DNA of 58,088 nucleotides from Alcaligenaceae bacterium. Lineage in GTDB: Bacteria > Pseudomonadota > Gammaproteobacteria > Burkholderiales > Burkholderiaceae_B. This document shows positions 1-9,368 of the stretch, piece after piece (position 1 is the first letter of the stretch; each line of letters starts with the position of its first letter). The stretch covers positions 1-58,088 of the forward strand of contig JAJUFT010000005.1 in the NCBI GenBank assembly GCA_029263615.1, in the 5' to 3' direction. The translations under genes were made by a program, and so were the position numbers. The notes beneath the pieces were generated by a model that was not told where the DNA came from, did no database searches, and worked only from the letters and a program-made list of their open reading frames with translations.

Positions 1-171
1 GCGGAGCCCAAGGGCGAGCACGGCTTCGGCTACGACCCTCATTTCTGGCTTCCGGAATACGGCTGCACGGTGGCACAGCTCGACCCTGCGGAAAAGAACC
101 GGGTCAGCCACCGGGGCCGTGCGCTGGCCCGTCTGCTGGAACAACTGCGCGGGAGCGCACACGCTGCATGA
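1..171 (+). CDS. rdgB: RdgB/HAM1 non-canonical purine NTP pyrophosphatase, C-terminal part
   Basis: This is the last 56 codons of a gene that begins before the window. The family hydrolyses dITP, XTP and dHAPTP to monophosphates and so keeps damaged purines out of DNA. The visible part holds the conserved C-terminal signature GFGYDP followed by [13 protein letters not shown], which form the substrate pocket of this family. The stop codon overlaps the ATG of hemW in an ATGA, so the two genes are probably translationally coupled. The rdgB-hemW order is common in Burkholderiales. Confidence 0.9.
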   Translation, partial: AEPKGEHGFGYDPHFWLPEYGCTVAQLDPAEKNRVSHRGRALARLLEQLRGSAHAA

Positions 172-1427
172 GCATCGACGATCTCCATCGAACAGGCCGG
201 CGGGTGCTGGCCGCCGGGAACGACAGCCCGGTGCCAGAGGCTCCCCGGGTGCGGCCTGCGGCGGGCCATGGACTGGGACACCGGCCCCTGCCGCCGCTGT
301 CTCTGTATGTTCACGTTCCGTGGTGCGTGCGCAAGTGTCCCTATTGCGACTTCAATTCACACCAGGCGGACACGGGCATTCCCGAAAAGGAATACCTGGC
401 CGCGCTGCAAGCCGACCTCGAACAGGCACTGCCCCTGATATGGGGGCGGCAGGTGGTGTCGATCTTCATTGGCGGGGGCACGCCCAGCCTGCTGTCGGCC
501 GAGGCCATTGACACCTTGCTGGCGAGTTTTCGTGCCTGTCTGCACCTACTGCCTGACGCGGAGATCACGCTGGAGGCCAACCCCGGCACGGCCGAAGCCG
601 GGCGTTTCCGGGAGTATGCGGCCAGCGGGGTCAACCGGCTGTCGCTGGGCATACAGAGCTTCAACGATGACGCGCTGCGCGCGCTGGGGCGCATCCATGA
701 TGCCCGGCAGGCGAGGGCGGCCATCGAGATGGCGCAGAATGCAGTCGACCGGGTCAACCTCGATCTGATGTACGCCTTGCCGGGGCAGACGCTGGAAGGG
801 TGTCGGCAGGACCTCGAGACCGCGATGTCGTTTGGAACCGGTCATCTGTCGCTCTACCACCTCACGCTGGAGCCCAACACGATCTTTGCCAAGTATCCGC
901 CCCCTCTGCCCGACGACGATCTGGCCGCGTCGATGCACGAAGCCATCATCGAGGCGACGTCCGCTGCGGGTTGGGAGCAGTACGAGGTGTCGGCCTACGC
1001 GCGCAGTGTCCCGGAACGTTCCCTACACAACCAGAATTACTGGACCTTTGGCGACTATCTCGGCATTGGGCCCGGGGCACACGGCAAGCTGTCCTTCCAT
1101 GATCGCATCCTCCGGCAGGCGCGTCATCGCATGCCCGAGAGCTGGATGGCTCGCAGCCTGCAGCGCGATGGCAGTCATATTGCCGAAGAGCGCGTTCTCA
1201 TGCCGCAGGAACTGCCCTTCGAATTCATGCTGAATGCCCTGCGTCTCAAGAGCGGGGTGGAAATCGGGCTGTTCTCGGCGCATACCGGTCTGCCCATCAC
1301 GGCCATCCTCCCGACGTTGAAGCAGCTCGAACAGCGGGGGCTGCTCAATCTGGAAGGTGGGCGCCTGCGCACCACCGAGTTGGGCTGGCGATATTTGAAC
1401 GATGTGCTGGAAAGTTTTCTTCAGTAG
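168..1427 (+). CDS. hemW: HemW-like radical SAM protein (heme chaperone)
   Basis: The protein of 419 residues belongs to the HemW family, once annotated as oxygen-independent coproporphyrinogen oxidase and now known as a heme-binding chaperone. The radical SAM cluster motif CVRKCPYC is at Cys53, Cys57 and Cys60 and is followed by DFNSH, as in HemW. GGGTPSLL, typical of the SAM-binding region, follows. A basic, proline-rich stretch of about 43 residues precedes the core and is longer than in E. coli HemW. I keep the start at 168 because it overlaps the rdgB stop (ATGA). True HemN has further motifs that I do not see, so HemW is preferred. Confidence 0.9.
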   Translation: MSIDDLHRTGRRVLAAGNDSPVPEAPRVRPAAGHGLGHRPLPPLSLYVHVPWCVRKCPYCDFNSHQADTGIPEKEYLAALQADLEQALPLIWGRQVVSIFIGGGTPSLLSAEAIDTLLASFRACLHLLPDAEITLEANPGTAEAGRFREYAASGVNRLSLGIQSFNDDALRALGRIHDARQARAAIEMAQNAVDRVNLDLMYALPGQTLEGCRQDLETAMSFGTGHLSLYHLTLEPNTIFAKYPPPLPDDDLAASMHEAIIEATSAAGWEQYEVSAYARSVPERSLHNQNYWTFGDYLGIGPGAHGKLSFHDRILRQARHRMPESWMARSLQRDGSHIAEERVLMPQELPFEFMLNALRLKSGVEIGLFSAHTGLPITAILPTLKQLEQRGLLNLEGGRLRTTELGWRYLNDVLESFLQ

Positions 1428-1447
1428 GTACGCCGTGCACTAAAATA

Positions 1448-1484
1448 TGCACTGATATGGTGCGCCATGCACTCTTTTGGTGAG
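1448..1484 (+). promoter_or_regulatory. Two tandem NtrC binding sites upstream of glnA
   Basis: Two 17-bp sites fit the NtrC consensus TGCAC-N7-GGTGCA: TGCACTGATATGGTGCG at 1448-1464 and TGCACTCTTTTGGTGAG at 1468-1484. The first matches nearly throughout and the second has a weaker right half. Their centres are 20 bp apart, two helical turns, so two NtrC dimers would sit on the same face. They lie 50-100 bp upstream of the sigma-54 promoter, the usual enhancer arrangement. Confidence 0.8.
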
Positions 1485-1533
1485 CAGGCATCATTCGGGC
1501 GCGGGGCTGTTGAGTTGATCCGTCCGTGGAGAT

Positions 1534-1548
1534 TGGCACGGTCCTTGC
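1534..1548 (+). promoter_or_regulatory. Sigma-54 promoter of glnA
   Basis: TGGCACGGTCCTTGC matches the -24/-12 consensus TGGCAC-N5-TTGC exactly, with the GG and GC dinucleotides separated by the required 10 bases. Transcription would begin near 1560, about 32 bases before the glnA start codon. Together with the upstream NtrC sites this makes glnA a nitrogen-starvation promoter driven by RpoN and NtrC. Confidence 0.9.
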
Positions 1549-1591
1549 GTTCAGTCCATCGTCATTTCAGCAAACAAGGTCAGGAGCCTCT

Positions 1592-3004
1592 ATGTCCGCC
1601 CCCGAAGACGTTCTCAAGATGATTGCCGACAACGAAGTCGCTTTTGTCGACTTCCGTTTTACCGATACCCTTGGCAAGGAGCACCATCTCACCATTCCGG
1701 CCCACACCCTCGATGAAGAGAAACTGGAAAATGGCGTGATGTTCGACGGCTCGTCGATCGCCGGCTGGAAGGGTATCGAAGCCTCCGACATGGTGCTTGC
1801 CCCCGACAGTGGCAGCGCGCGTCTGGACCCGTTCCGCGAAGAGACCACGCTGATCCTCACCTGCGACGTGCTCGAACCCTCCGACATGAAGGGCTACGAC
1901 CGCGACCCGCGCTCCATTGCCAAGCGGGCGGAAGCCTACCTGAAGTCCAGTGGCCTGGGCGATACCGCCTATTTCGGCCCAGAACCCGAATTCTTCGTCT
2001 TTGACGGCGTGAGCTGGGACGACGGCCCCTCTGGCTGCTTCGTGAAGATTCACTCCGAAGAAGGGGTGTGGTCGCGTGGCAAGGACATGGACGGCGCCAA
2101 TATGGGGCATCGCCCCGGCGTGAAGGGCGGCTACGTGCCGGTTTCCCCGATCGACAGCTTTGCCGACATGCGTTCCGAAATGTGCCTGTTGCTCGAACAG
2201 CAAGGCGTGCCCGTCGAGGTGCACCACCATGAAGTGGCCGGCCCCGGTCAGCTCGAAATCGGCACCCGTTTCAGCACCCTCGTGCAGCGCGCCGACTGGA
2301 ACCAGATCCTCAAGTACACGGTTCGCAACGTGGCCCACGTCTACGGCAAGACGGCCACCTTCATGCCCAAGCCCATCGTTGGCGACAACGGCTCCGGCAT
2401 GCACGTGCATCAGTCCATCTGGAAAGACGGCCAGAACCTGTTCTCGGGCAACGGCTACGCCGGGCTGTCCGAGTTCGCGCTGTATTACATCGGCGGCATC
2501 ATCAAGCATGCCCGCGCGCTGAACGCCATCACCAACCCGTCCACCAACTCCTACAAACGGCTGGTGCCCCACTTTGAAGCACCGGTGAAGCTGGCTTACT
2601 CGGCGCGTAATCGTTCGGCATCCATTCGCATTCCGTTCGTGGGTAGCCCCAAGGCACGTCGTGTCGAGGCCCGTTTCCCGGACCCCATGGCCAACCCCTA
2701 CTTGGCATTCGCCGCGCTGATGATGGCCGGTCTGGATGGCGTGCAGAACAAGATCCACCCGGGCGATCCGGCCGACAAGAACCTGTACGATCTGCCGCCG
2801 GAAGAAGACGCACAGATTCCCACCGTGTGTGCGTCGCTGGAGCAGGCCATCGAGGCCCTCGACTCCGATCGCGAGTTCCTCACGCGTGGCGGAGTGTTCA
2901 GCAACGAAATGCTGGATGCCTATATCGAGCTCAAACAGGCGGAAATCACCCGTCTGCGCATGACCACGCATCCGGTCGAGTTCGACATGTACTACAGCCT
3001 GTAA
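1592..3004 (+). CDS. glnA: Glutamine synthetase type I
   Basis: GlnA condenses glutamate and ammonia with ATP to make glutamine, the main ammonia assimilation step in the cytoplasm. The 470-residue length and the motifs [30 protein letters not shown] and [12 protein letters not shown] are those of the bacterial dodecameric GSI-beta enzyme. The adenylylation site NLYDLP is present, with its tyrosine at residue 399, so activity is probably controlled by GlnE. An in-frame GTG at 1526 lies upstream, but it falls before the predicted transcription start; ATG 1592 follows the ribosome site AGGAG at 1582-1586. ntrB and ntrC follow in the same direction. Confidence 0.97.
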   Translation: MSAPEDVLKMIADNEVAFVDFRFTDTLGKEHHLTIPAHTLDEEKLENGVMFDGSSIAGWKGIEASDMVLAPDSGSARLDPFREETTLILTCDVLEPSDMKGYDRDPRSIAKRAEAYLKSSGLGDTAYFGPEPEFFVFDGVSWDDGPSGCFVKIHSEEGVWSRGKDMDGANMGHRPGVKGGYVPVSPIDSFADMRSEMCLLLEQQGVPVEVHHHEVAGPGQLEIGTRFSTLVQRADWNQILKYTVRNVAHVYGKTATFMPKPIVGDNGSGMHVHQSIWKDGQNLFSGNGYAGLSEFALYYIGGIIKHARALNAITNPSTNSYKRLVPHFEAPVKLAYSARNRSASIRIPFVGSPKARRVEARFPDPMANPYLAFAALMMAGLDGVQNKIHPGDPADKNLYDLPPEEDAQIPTVCASLEQAIEALDSDREFLTRGGVFSNEMLDAYIELKQAEITRLRMTTHPVEFDMYYSL

Positions 3005-3018
3005 TGTGATTGCATGCG

Positions 3019-3040
3019 GCCGGGCCCCGAGTGGCCCGGC
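3019..3040 (+). other. Hairpin between glnA and ntrB
   Basis: GCCGGGCC and GGCCCGGC form a perfect 8-bp GC-rich stem with a 6-base loop directly after glnA and just before the ntrB ribosome site. There is no T tract, so it is not a full intrinsic terminator. It may protect the abundant glnA transcript 3' end or attenuate read-through into ntrBC, as an intercistronic terminator does in enteric glnA-ntrBC. Confidence 0.6.
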
Positions 3041-3060
3041 ATAACAAACAGGAAATCACC

Positions 3061-4110
3061 ATGGACGTCGCCGCCTACGATCTGCTGTCGACGGCGGTGC
3101 TGCTACTGGACGCTGACGGCCGGATCGAGTACGTGAATACGGCCGCCGAAGAGCTATTCGGTATCTCACATCGCCACCTTGTCGGCCAGAGCGCCGCGAA
3201 TCTGCTCGGCGACGACGACGGCCTGCAGGCACGATTCATGGATGCCGTGCATGGCAAGTTCGGGGTGTTGCGCCAGCCCCTCACCGTCCGGCGACGTGAC
3301 AGCGTCGTCCCGGTCAGCGTGGCGCTGGTCCCCCTGCGCAATGAAGCCTGGGCCGCGCTCATGGAAGTGCGGATTGTGGAACATCACGCGCTACTGGACC
3401 GGCATCAACAGCTGGGCAAGGAAGTCGCCGCACAACGGGAAACCCTGCGCAATCTCGCTCACGAAGTGAAGAACCCGCTGGGGGGCATTCGGGCTGCCGC
3501 CCAGTTGTTGGAGGTCGAACTGGATGACCCCGGCCTGCGCGAATACACGACCGTCATCATTGCCGAGGCGGACCGGCTCGCGCATCTGGTCGACCGCCTG
3601 ATTGCGCCGCAGGGCGACAGTCTGCACAAGACCCCTCTCAATATCCATGAAATTTGCGAGCGCGTGCGCATGTTGGTCGGGCCGGAGTTTTCTTCGGTGA
3701 ACATCATCCGCGACTATGACGCATCCCTGCCGGAACTGCTGGGCGACTTCCCGCGCCTGTTGCAGGCAGTGTTGAATATTGCCCGCAACGCCGCGCAGGC
3801 CATGACCGAGAACCCCGATCAGCAGGCCCCTCAACTGACCTTCCGCACGCGGGTGGCGCGCCAGGTGCTGCTGAGCGAACATCAGGCTTCGCTCGCGGTG
3901 GTCCTTTCCATCATCGACAACGGCCCGGGGGTTCCGCCCGAGATACTCGACAAAGTGTTCCATCCCTTGGTGACCGGTCGTGCAGAAGGCACGGGGCTGG
4001 GCTTGAGCCTTGCGCAGGAATTCGTGCTGCAGCATGGCGGCGTGCTGGAATGTGACTCCCGTCCCGGCCGTACGGAATTCCGCATGATTTTGCCACTGGA
4101 GCTGTCATGA
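3061..4110 (+). CDS. ntrB: Nitrogen regulation histidine kinase NtrB (GlnL)
   Basis: This 349-residue soluble kinase phosphorylates, or with PII dephosphorylates, NtrC according to nitrogen status. An N-terminal PAS domain (about residues 5-110) is followed by the dimerisation H box AHEVKNPLGG with the phosphorylated residue His134. The ATPase domain has the N box NIARNAAQA and the G boxes DNGPGVPP and GTGLGLSLA. There is no membrane segment, as in the family. I chose ATG 3061, preceded by AGGA, over an in-frame extension to 3010 that would run through the glnA-ntrB hairpin. The stop overlaps the ntrC start in an ATGA. Confidence 0.95.
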   Translation: MDVAAYDLLSTAVLLLDADGRIEYVNTAAEELFGISHRHLVGQSAANLLGDDDGLQARFMDAVHGKFGVLRQPLTVRRRDSVVPVSVALVPLRNEAWAALMEVRIVEHHALLDRHQQLGKEVAAQRETLRNLAHEVKNPLGGIRAAAQLLEVELDDPGLREYTTVIIAEADRLAHLVDRLIAPQGDSLHKTPLNIHEICERVRMLVGPEFSSVNIIRDYDASLPELLGDFPRLLQAVLNIARNAAQAMTENPDQQAPQLTFRTRVARQVLLSEHQASLAVVLSIIDNGPGVPPEILDKVFHPLVTGRAEGTGLGLSLAQEFVLQHGGVLECDSRPGRTEFRMILPLELS

Positions 4111-5603
4111 AGCCTGTCTGGATCGTGGACGATGACCAAAGCATCCGCTGGGTGCTGGAAAAGGCGCTGGAACGGGCCGGCATGGGTGCGCGCAGTTTTC
4201 CCAGCGGGGCCGAGCTGCTGGAAGCGCTCGAGGAGAGCCAGCCTTCGGTGCTGGTGACTGATGTCCGCATGCCCGGCATCGACGGCCTGACCCTGTTGCA
4301 CAAGGTGAAGGAGGCCCATCCCGACCTGCCGGTGATCGTGATGACCGCGTTCACCGATTTGAGCAGCACCGTGGAAGCCTTCCAGAAGGGCGCCTTCGAT
4401 TATTTGCCCAAGCCCTTCGACATCAATGCTGCCTTGGCGCTGATTCAGCGAGCCGCCCAGCGCGAACCCGAGACGACGGACGCCGGCCGGGACCGGGAAT
4501 TCGGCCAGGAACGGGTCATGATGCAGTCGTCCGCACCGGCGATGCAGGAAGTGTTCCGCGCCATCGGTCGGCTTGCGGCCTCCAACGTCACCGTGCTGGT
4601 GACGGGGGAGTCCGGGACGGGCAAGGAGCTGATCGCACGGGCGCTGCACGAGCACGGCCGCCGCGCGGGCATGCCCTTCGTCGCCGTGAATGCCGCGGCC
4701 ATTCCCAAGGATTTGCTGGAAGCCGAGCTGTTCGGCCACGAACGCGGGGCGTTCACGGGTGCCACCCAGCAGCGTCGCGGTCGCTTCGAGGAAGCGCGCG
4801 GGGGCACGTTGTTTCTCGATGAGATCGGCGACATGCCCTTCGACCTGCAGACGCGGCTGCTGCGTGTGCTCGCCGAGGGCAGCTTCTATCGGGTGGGTGG
4901 TTCCCAGGCCATTCGGGCCGATGTCCGCATCATTGCGGCGACGCACCAGCCCCTGGAACAAAGAGTGGTGGAAGGGCGCTTTCGCGAAGACCTTTTTCAC
5001 CGCCTCAATGTGATTCGTCTGCGTTTGCCGCCGTTGCGCGAGCGCAAGGAAGATATCCCTGAGCTGGCCCGACTGTTTCTGCGCAACAGCGCGCGCGATC
5101 TGAATGTGCCCGAGCGGCAGCTCAGCCCCGAGGCGCTGGAAGCACTGATGGCTTTCGATTACCCCGGCAACATCCGGCAGCTGGAAAATTTCTGCCAGTG
5201 GCTGACCGTCATGTCCTCCAGCCGCGTGGTGGAGCTGAAGGACCTGCCCCCGGAAGTGTTGAAGGCGAAGGAGGGGTATACGAGCCTCGCCGATGAAGTT
5301 CTCTCCCCTGGCGGTTTGCCACCCGTGTCAGCGGGCCTGGTGTCCGCAGCCGACGCGATGCCGGATTCCGACCCGGCCGAACAGTGGCGCGCCCGCCTGA
5401 GGGAAGACGTGTTGCATCGTCTGCGCAATAACGAGCCAGCCATCATGGCCACGCTCACCCGCCAATTCGAGGAAATCCTCATCACCACTGCCCTGGAGCA
5501 TTCCCGGGGAAGGCGGGTGGAAGCCGCGATGCGCCTGGGTATCGGGCGCAATACGTTGACCCGCAAGTGCAACGAGCTGGAAGTCGGGGAAGAGCGGGAT
5601 TGA
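4107..5603 (+). CDS. ntrC: Nitrogen regulator NtrC (GlnG), sigma-54 activator
   Basis: The protein of 498 residues has the three NtrC parts. A receiver domain carries the phosphoacceptor Asp52 in VTDVRMPG and a conserved K in LPKPF. The AAA+ domain has Walker A GESGTGKE, the sigma-54 contact loop GAFTGA and Walker B GTLFLDEIGDMP. A C-terminal Fis-type helix-turn-helix lies near RLGIGRNTLTRKCNEL. It overlaps ntrB by four bases and probably binds the sites found before glnA. A linker of about 60 residues between the AAA+ and DNA-binding parts (near residues 390-450) is somewhat long. Confidence 0.96.
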   Translation: MKPVWIVDDDQSIRWVLEKALERAGMGARSFPSGAELLEALEESQPSVLVTDVRMPGIDGLTLLHKVKEAHPDLPVIVMTAFTDLSSTVEAFQKGAFDYLPKPFDINAALALIQRAAQREPETTDAGRDREFGQERVMMQSSAPAMQEVFRAIGRLAASNVTVLVTGESGTGKELIARALHEHGRRAGMPFVAVNAAAIPKDLLEAELFGHERGAFTGATQQRRGRFEEARGGTLFLDEIGDMPFDLQTRLLRVLAEGSFYRVGGSQAIRADVRIIAATHQPLEQRVVEGRFREDLFHRLNVIRLRLPPLRERKEDIPELARLFLRNSARDLNVPERQLSPEALEALMAFDYPGNIRQLENFCQWLTVMSSSRVVELKDLPPEVLKAKEGYTSLADEVLSPGGLPPVSAGLVSAADAMPDSDPAEQWRARLREDVLHRLRNNEPAIMATLTRQFEEILITTALEHSRGRRVEAAMRLGIGRNTLTRKCNELEVGEERD

Positions 5604-5612
5604 GTCCGGCTC

Positions 5613-6398
5613 TTACTCGGCCGCCAGGCCCCGCTGATAGGCCTGAGCCCGCTGCGCCATCAGCACTTCACGCTTGACGAAATCCGCCACAAAAGGCGAG
5701 GTCGGGGCGTGGTGCAGGGCGTAGGGCGTATCCCATTGCAGAATCCGGCCGCGATCCATGACGCCGATGCGGTCGGCAATGGCAAAGGCCTCGGCCTGGT
5801 TGTGAGTGACTAGCAGCGCCGTGTGTCCCGTTTTCTTCAGAATATCGCGCAGTTCGAAGGCCAGGCGTTCGCGCGTGTCGACGTCGAGGTTGGAAAAGGG
5901 TTCGTCCAGCAGCAGTAGCCCGGGCTCCGGCGCCAGGGCGCGGGCCAGCGCCACACGTTGTTGCTGGCCGCCAGACAATTCATGCGGGTAGCGGTGGCGG
6001 GCGTCACTCAGCCCGACCAGCTCGAGCATGTCATTCACCCGGGCGCGGCGCTGGGCCTTGTCGAGCCGGCGGAGACCGAATCCGACATTGTCCTCCACGC
6101 TCAGATGGGGGAAGAGGGCATAGTCCTGGAACATCATCCCGACTTGCCGAGCCTGGGGTTCGACCGCCTGATCCGGACGGCTGAGACAACGCCCGGCCAG
6201 GCGGATTTCGCCCGCGCGCAAGGGCTCGAAGCCTGCTATGGCGCGCAGAATCGTGGTCTTGCCGCAGCCCGATGAGCCCAGCAGGCAGCCGATGTGGCCC
6301 TGCTTGAGCCCCAGGCAGAGGTCTTTCACCACCGGCACCAGCCCCTCGGGCGTGTCATAGGCCAGCGAGATGTGATCGAGTTCGAGTAGGTCGGACAT
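5613..6398 (-). CDS. fbpC: Iron(III) ABC transporter ATP-binding protein
   Basis: This is the ATPase of the FbpABC/AfuABC ferric iron importer. The 261 residues include Walker A GSSGCGKTT, Q-loop MMFQDYALFPH, signature LSGGQQQR and Walker B LLLLDEPFSNLD. It lacks the longer C-terminal regulatory domain of sugar ATPases such as UgpC; Fbp-type ATPases vary here. It is the last gene of fbpA-fbpB-fbpC, starting one base before the fbpB stop is complete, so coupling is likely. It converges with ntrC with only nine bases between the stops and no obvious terminator. Confidence 0.9.
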   Translation of the reverse strand: MSDLLELDHISLAYDTPEGLVPVVKDLCLGLKQGHIGCLLGSSGCGKTTILRAIAGFEPLRAGEIRLAGRCLSRPDQAVEPQARQVGMMFQDYALFPHLSVEDNVGFGLRRLDKAQRRARVNDMLELVGLSDARHRYPHELSGGQQQRVALARALAPEPGLLLLDEPFSNLDVDTRERLAFELRDILKKTGHTALLVTHNQAEAFAIADRIGVMDRGRILQWDTPYALHHAPTSPFVADFVKREVLMAQRAQAYQRGLAAE

Positions 6399-6399
6399 A

Positions 6400-8154
6400 T
6401 CAATAAGCGGGTTTCAACTGGCTGCGTGCCAGCAGGACAACAGGCAGCAGGCCCGCCAGCACAATGGCCAGGGCCGCGACCGCGCCTTCCTCGTAGGTGC
6501 CCCGCGCGGCTTCCGCATAAAGCCAGGTGGCGAGGGTTTCGAAGCCGGCCGGACGCAGCAGCAGGGTGGCCGGCAGCTCTTTCATGGCGTCCACGAAGAC
6601 CAGCAGCCCGGCAGCGCCGATGGCCGGACGCAACAGTGGCAGGTGAACCCGGCGCAAGGTGCCCGCAGGCGTCTCGCCCAGCAGGCGTGCGGCCTGTTCC
6701 AGCGAGGGCGGGATGCGGGACAGACCGCTTTCGATGCCGCCGACGGAAATGGCCAGAAATCGGATGACATACGCGCAGACCAGGGCACCCATGGAGCCCA
6801 TGAGCCACAGCGACGGTTCAGTGTTCGTCAGGGTGCCCCAGAGCGTGGCCAGTAAGCCGTCCAGCGCAATGAGCGGCGTCAACAGACCGATGGCCAGAAC
6901 CGTTCCCGGGATGGCGTAGCCACTGGTGGAAATCCGTGCGCAGAAGCGCGCCAGGGTGGGCTGTTCGGAATGGCGGACGGCGCGTGCCGCCCAGGCAACG
7001 ACCAGGCCGCACAGGACGGTGAAGAAGGTGGCCACCAGCGCCACGTACAGGGTGTTCCATGCACTGGCCAGCAACTGGTCGGACACTGAGCCCGCCAGGG
7101 CCAGATGCTTGATGGATTCGCTGCCCAGGTAGATCGCCGGCGCCACGAAACCAAGGAGCACCGGTGCCCATCCCAGGGCGCTCGCCACCCAGGCGCGGGA
7201 GCCTTGCAGGGCAAGCGGCTGCACGGGCCGGGCACGCAGGTTGGAGGCATAGCGCTGACGTTTGCGGCCCCGGCGCTCGAGCAGCACCAGAAACGCCACG
7301 ACGAACAGCATGGCCAGCGCAATCTGGGCGGCCCCAGCCAGGTCGTTGCGTGTCACCCAGGTGGTGTAGACCGACACCGTGAGCGTCTGGACGCCGAGGA
7401 ATTCCGAGGCGCCAATATCGTTGAGCGCTTCCAGCAGGGCGAGACTCACCCCGATGGCAATGGCTGGCCGAGCCATGGGTAATGCCACACGGAAGAACAC
7501 CCCGCGCCGCGTCTCGCCGAGAATGCGGGCCGCTTCCAGCAAACTCGCCGCCTGTGTGGCGAACATGATGCGGGTGCTCAGGTAGACATAAGGATAGAGA
7601 ACGAAGCCCAGCAGCACGATGGCGCCGGGCAGCGAACGCAGGTCAGGCAGCCGGAACTGGCGGGGGCTGGTGTACCCCAGAAGCTCTCGGATGAAGGACT
7701 GCACCGGACCGATCGGATGCAGGATGTCCAGATAGGCGAAGGCCACGATGTAGGTTGGAACGGCCAAGGGCAGCAGCAGTGCCCATGACAGAATCGACCG
7801 CCCCGGGAACTGGTAGGCGGTGATGAGCCAGGCCGCCCCGACACCCAGCGCCGTGACCAGGATGGCCACACCGGCCAGCAACAGGGTGGTGTTCAGAAAG
7901 GCTTGTGGAAGCACGTGATCGAAAAGGTGCTGCCAATGCTCGAACGAACCGCCGCTGGCATGCCACATGAGGGTGACAACGGGCGCCAGCACGCCCAGGG
8001 CAATCAGTATCGCGCCGACCAGCCAGGGAATGCCGGCTTCAGCGGCAAACACGCGGCTGCCCCAGCCCAAGTCGCGGGCAGGGGCAGCGGACGCCACCGA
8101 GGTGGTCACGGAAGAGGGTTCAATTGTTGAAGCCAACCTTGTCCACCAATTCAC
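6400..8154 (-). CDS. fbpB: Iron(III) ABC transporter permease (fused double-length)
   Basis: This inner-membrane permease of up to 584 residues has two homologous halves of about six helices each, the usual FbpB/SfuB form with two permease units in one chain. Each half has the cytoplasmic loop that binds the ATPase (EAARILGETRRGVFFRVALP and EQAARLLGETPAGTLRRVHL). The start is unsure: GTG at 8154 overlaps the end of fbpA by 35 bases, while GTG at 8109 lies just after the fbpA stop and would remove 15 non-conserved residues. Neither has a clear ribosome site. It sits between fbpA and fbpC. Confidence 0.9.
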   Translation of the reverse strand: MNWWTRLASTIEPSSVTTSVASAAPARDLGWGSRVFAAEAGIPWLVGAILIALGVLAPVVTLMWHASGGSFEHWQHLFDHVLPQAFLNTTLLLAGVAILVTALGVGAAWLITAYQFPGRSILSWALLLPLAVPTYIVAFAYLDILHPIGPVQSFIRELLGYTSPRQFRLPDLRSLPGAIVLLGFVLYPYVYLSTRIMFATQAASLLEAARILGETRRGVFFRVALPMARPAIAIGVSLALLEALNDIGASEFLGVQTLTVSVYTTWVTRNDLAGAAQIALAMLFVVAFLVLLERRGRKRQRYASNLRARPVQPLALQGSRAWVASALGWAPVLLGFVAPAIYLGSESIKHLALAGSVSDQLLASAWNTLYVALVATFFTVLCGLVVAWAARAVRHSEQPTLARFCARISTSGYAIPGTVLAIGLLTPLIALDGLLATLWGTLTNTEPSLWLMGSMGALVCAYVIRFLAISVGGIESGLSRIPPSLEQAARLLGETPAGTLRRVHLPLLRPAIGAAGLLVFVDAMKELPATLLLRPAGFETLATWLYAEAARGTYEEGAVAALAIVLAGLLPVVLLARSQLKPAY

Positions 8155-9163
8155 TGGCTTCGCGGCGATGTTTGGCGATTTCCGTCAGCGGCAGAGTGTC
8201 GACCGACAGTTCACCGAAGCTGGCCACGATGGGGTCGAGTTCCACGCCGGCTTTCACGGGGTATTCGTAATTGGCCCTGGCGTAGAGACTTTGTGCCTTG
8301 TCGGACACGAGATACTCCAGCAGCTGCACGGCCTGTTCACGATTGGGGGCATGTTTGGCCACCGCCGCGCCGGAAATGTTCACGTGCGTGCCGCGGCTCT
8401 TCTCGAAGGTGGGGCGCACGACTTTGATGGCTTCGCCCCATTTGTGGGCGTCGCTACCGGGTTCGGCGTTCTTCATGCGGCCAACATAGTAAGCATTGGC
8501 GATGCCGATGTCGCAGATGCCGCCCAGAATGTCGCGCGCCACGTCGCGGTCGCCGCCGGCTGCTTTGCGGCCCAGGTTGTTCTTCACGTTGCGCAGCCAG
8601 TTTTCGGTGGCTTCGAGTCCGTTATGCGCGATCATGGCCGCAATCAGTGCGGTGTTGTAGGGGTGCTGGCCCGAACGGATGCAGACCTTGCCCTTCCAGC
8701 GCGGGTCGGCAAAGGCTTCATAGGTGATGGCGCCCAGCTCAAGATCAGTGGCCACATAGGCGACGCGGTCGCGCAGGGACAGCGTGAACCATTGGTCGTC
8801 GGCGCCGCGCAGGTGCGCGGGAATCACTTCTTTGAGCACCTTGGAATCCACCGGCTGCGTGACGCCGGCTTCCACGAGGTCGAGGAGGTTGCCGATATCA
8901 ACCGTCATCAGCACGTCGGCGGGCGATTTTTCACCTTCCGTCTTCACCCGTTCGATCAGGCCGTCTTTCACGAAGACCGTGGTCACCTTGACGCCGGTAT
9001 CCTTGGTGAATTCGTCCAGCAGCGGCTGAATGAGGCGCGGCTCACGCGTCGTGTAGAGGTTGACCTCCTGGGCCGAGGCCGAGGCGCCAAGACTCGATAT
9101 CAACAGGGTAGCGGCCAGCAGCGTGTTGCGCAGGAAAGTTGGCCGTGCGGGCTTCGACTTCAT
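8120..9163 (-). CDS. fbpA: Periplasmic iron(III)-binding protein of ABC transporter
   Basis: FbpA captures ferric iron in the periplasm and hands it to FbpBC. The 347-residue precursor begins with a Sec signal peptide ending near ASASAQE. The mature start VNLYTTREPRL is typical of the family, and the paired tyrosines in ANAYYVGR match the Fe-binding di-tyrosine. An in-frame TTG at 9220 would add 19 residues, but ATG 9163 follows AAGGAG at good spacing and gives a proper signal peptide. A Fur-box-like sequence lies about 75 bases upstream. Confidence 0.93.
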   Translation of the reverse strand: MKSKPARPTFLRNTLLAATLLISSLGASASAQEVNLYTTREPRLIQPLLDEFTKDTGVKVTTVFVKDGLIERVKTEGEKSPADVLMTVDIGNLLDLVEAGVTQPVDSKVLKEVIPAHLRGADDQWFTLSLRDRVAYVATDLELGAITYEAFADPRWKGKVCIRSGQHPYNTALIAAMIAHNGLEATENWLRNVKNNLGRKAAGGDRDVARDILGGICDIGIANAYYVGRMKNAEPGSDAHKWGEAIKVVRPTFEKSRGTHVNISGAAVAKHAPNREQAVQLLEYLVSDKAQSLYARANYEYPVKAGVELDPIVASFGELSVDTLPLTEIAKHRREASELVDKVGFNN

Positions 9164-9237
9164 TGGTCCGTCTCCTTGAGGGCGGGTGCGGCGCGTCGCA
9201 GGGCGCGCCTGTAATGACAAGTGTTTGAATTATAGAA

Positions 9238-9252
9238 TAATAATGATTCTCA
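9238..9252 (-). promoter_or_regulatory. Putative Fur box upstream of fbpA
   Basis: TAATAATGATTCTCA matches 12 of the 14 defined positions of the 7-1-7 Fur consensus TGATAATNATTATCA. It lies in an AT-rich patch of an otherwise GC-rich region, 75-90 bases before the fbpA start codon. Iron-replete Fur would repress fbpABC here. It could also affect the divergent fpr gene, about 210 bases away. Confidence 0.7.
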
Positions 9253-9368
9253 AGTAGAATACTACTTTTGGCTGGCCGCGGGCGCACCCGCGCCCGTGAA
9301 AATTGCTCAACATTTGATCAAAATTAAGAAGCCGGCCGATCCACGCCTTCGCACAAGTTCTTCCAGGG

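Noticed and set aside
1580-2971. Long open frame of 463 codons on the minus strand opposite glnA
   Set aside because: It is the mirror of a strongly conserved gene in GC-rich DNA, has no family motifs and consists largely of His, Gly, Val and Arg, as expected of a shadow frame.
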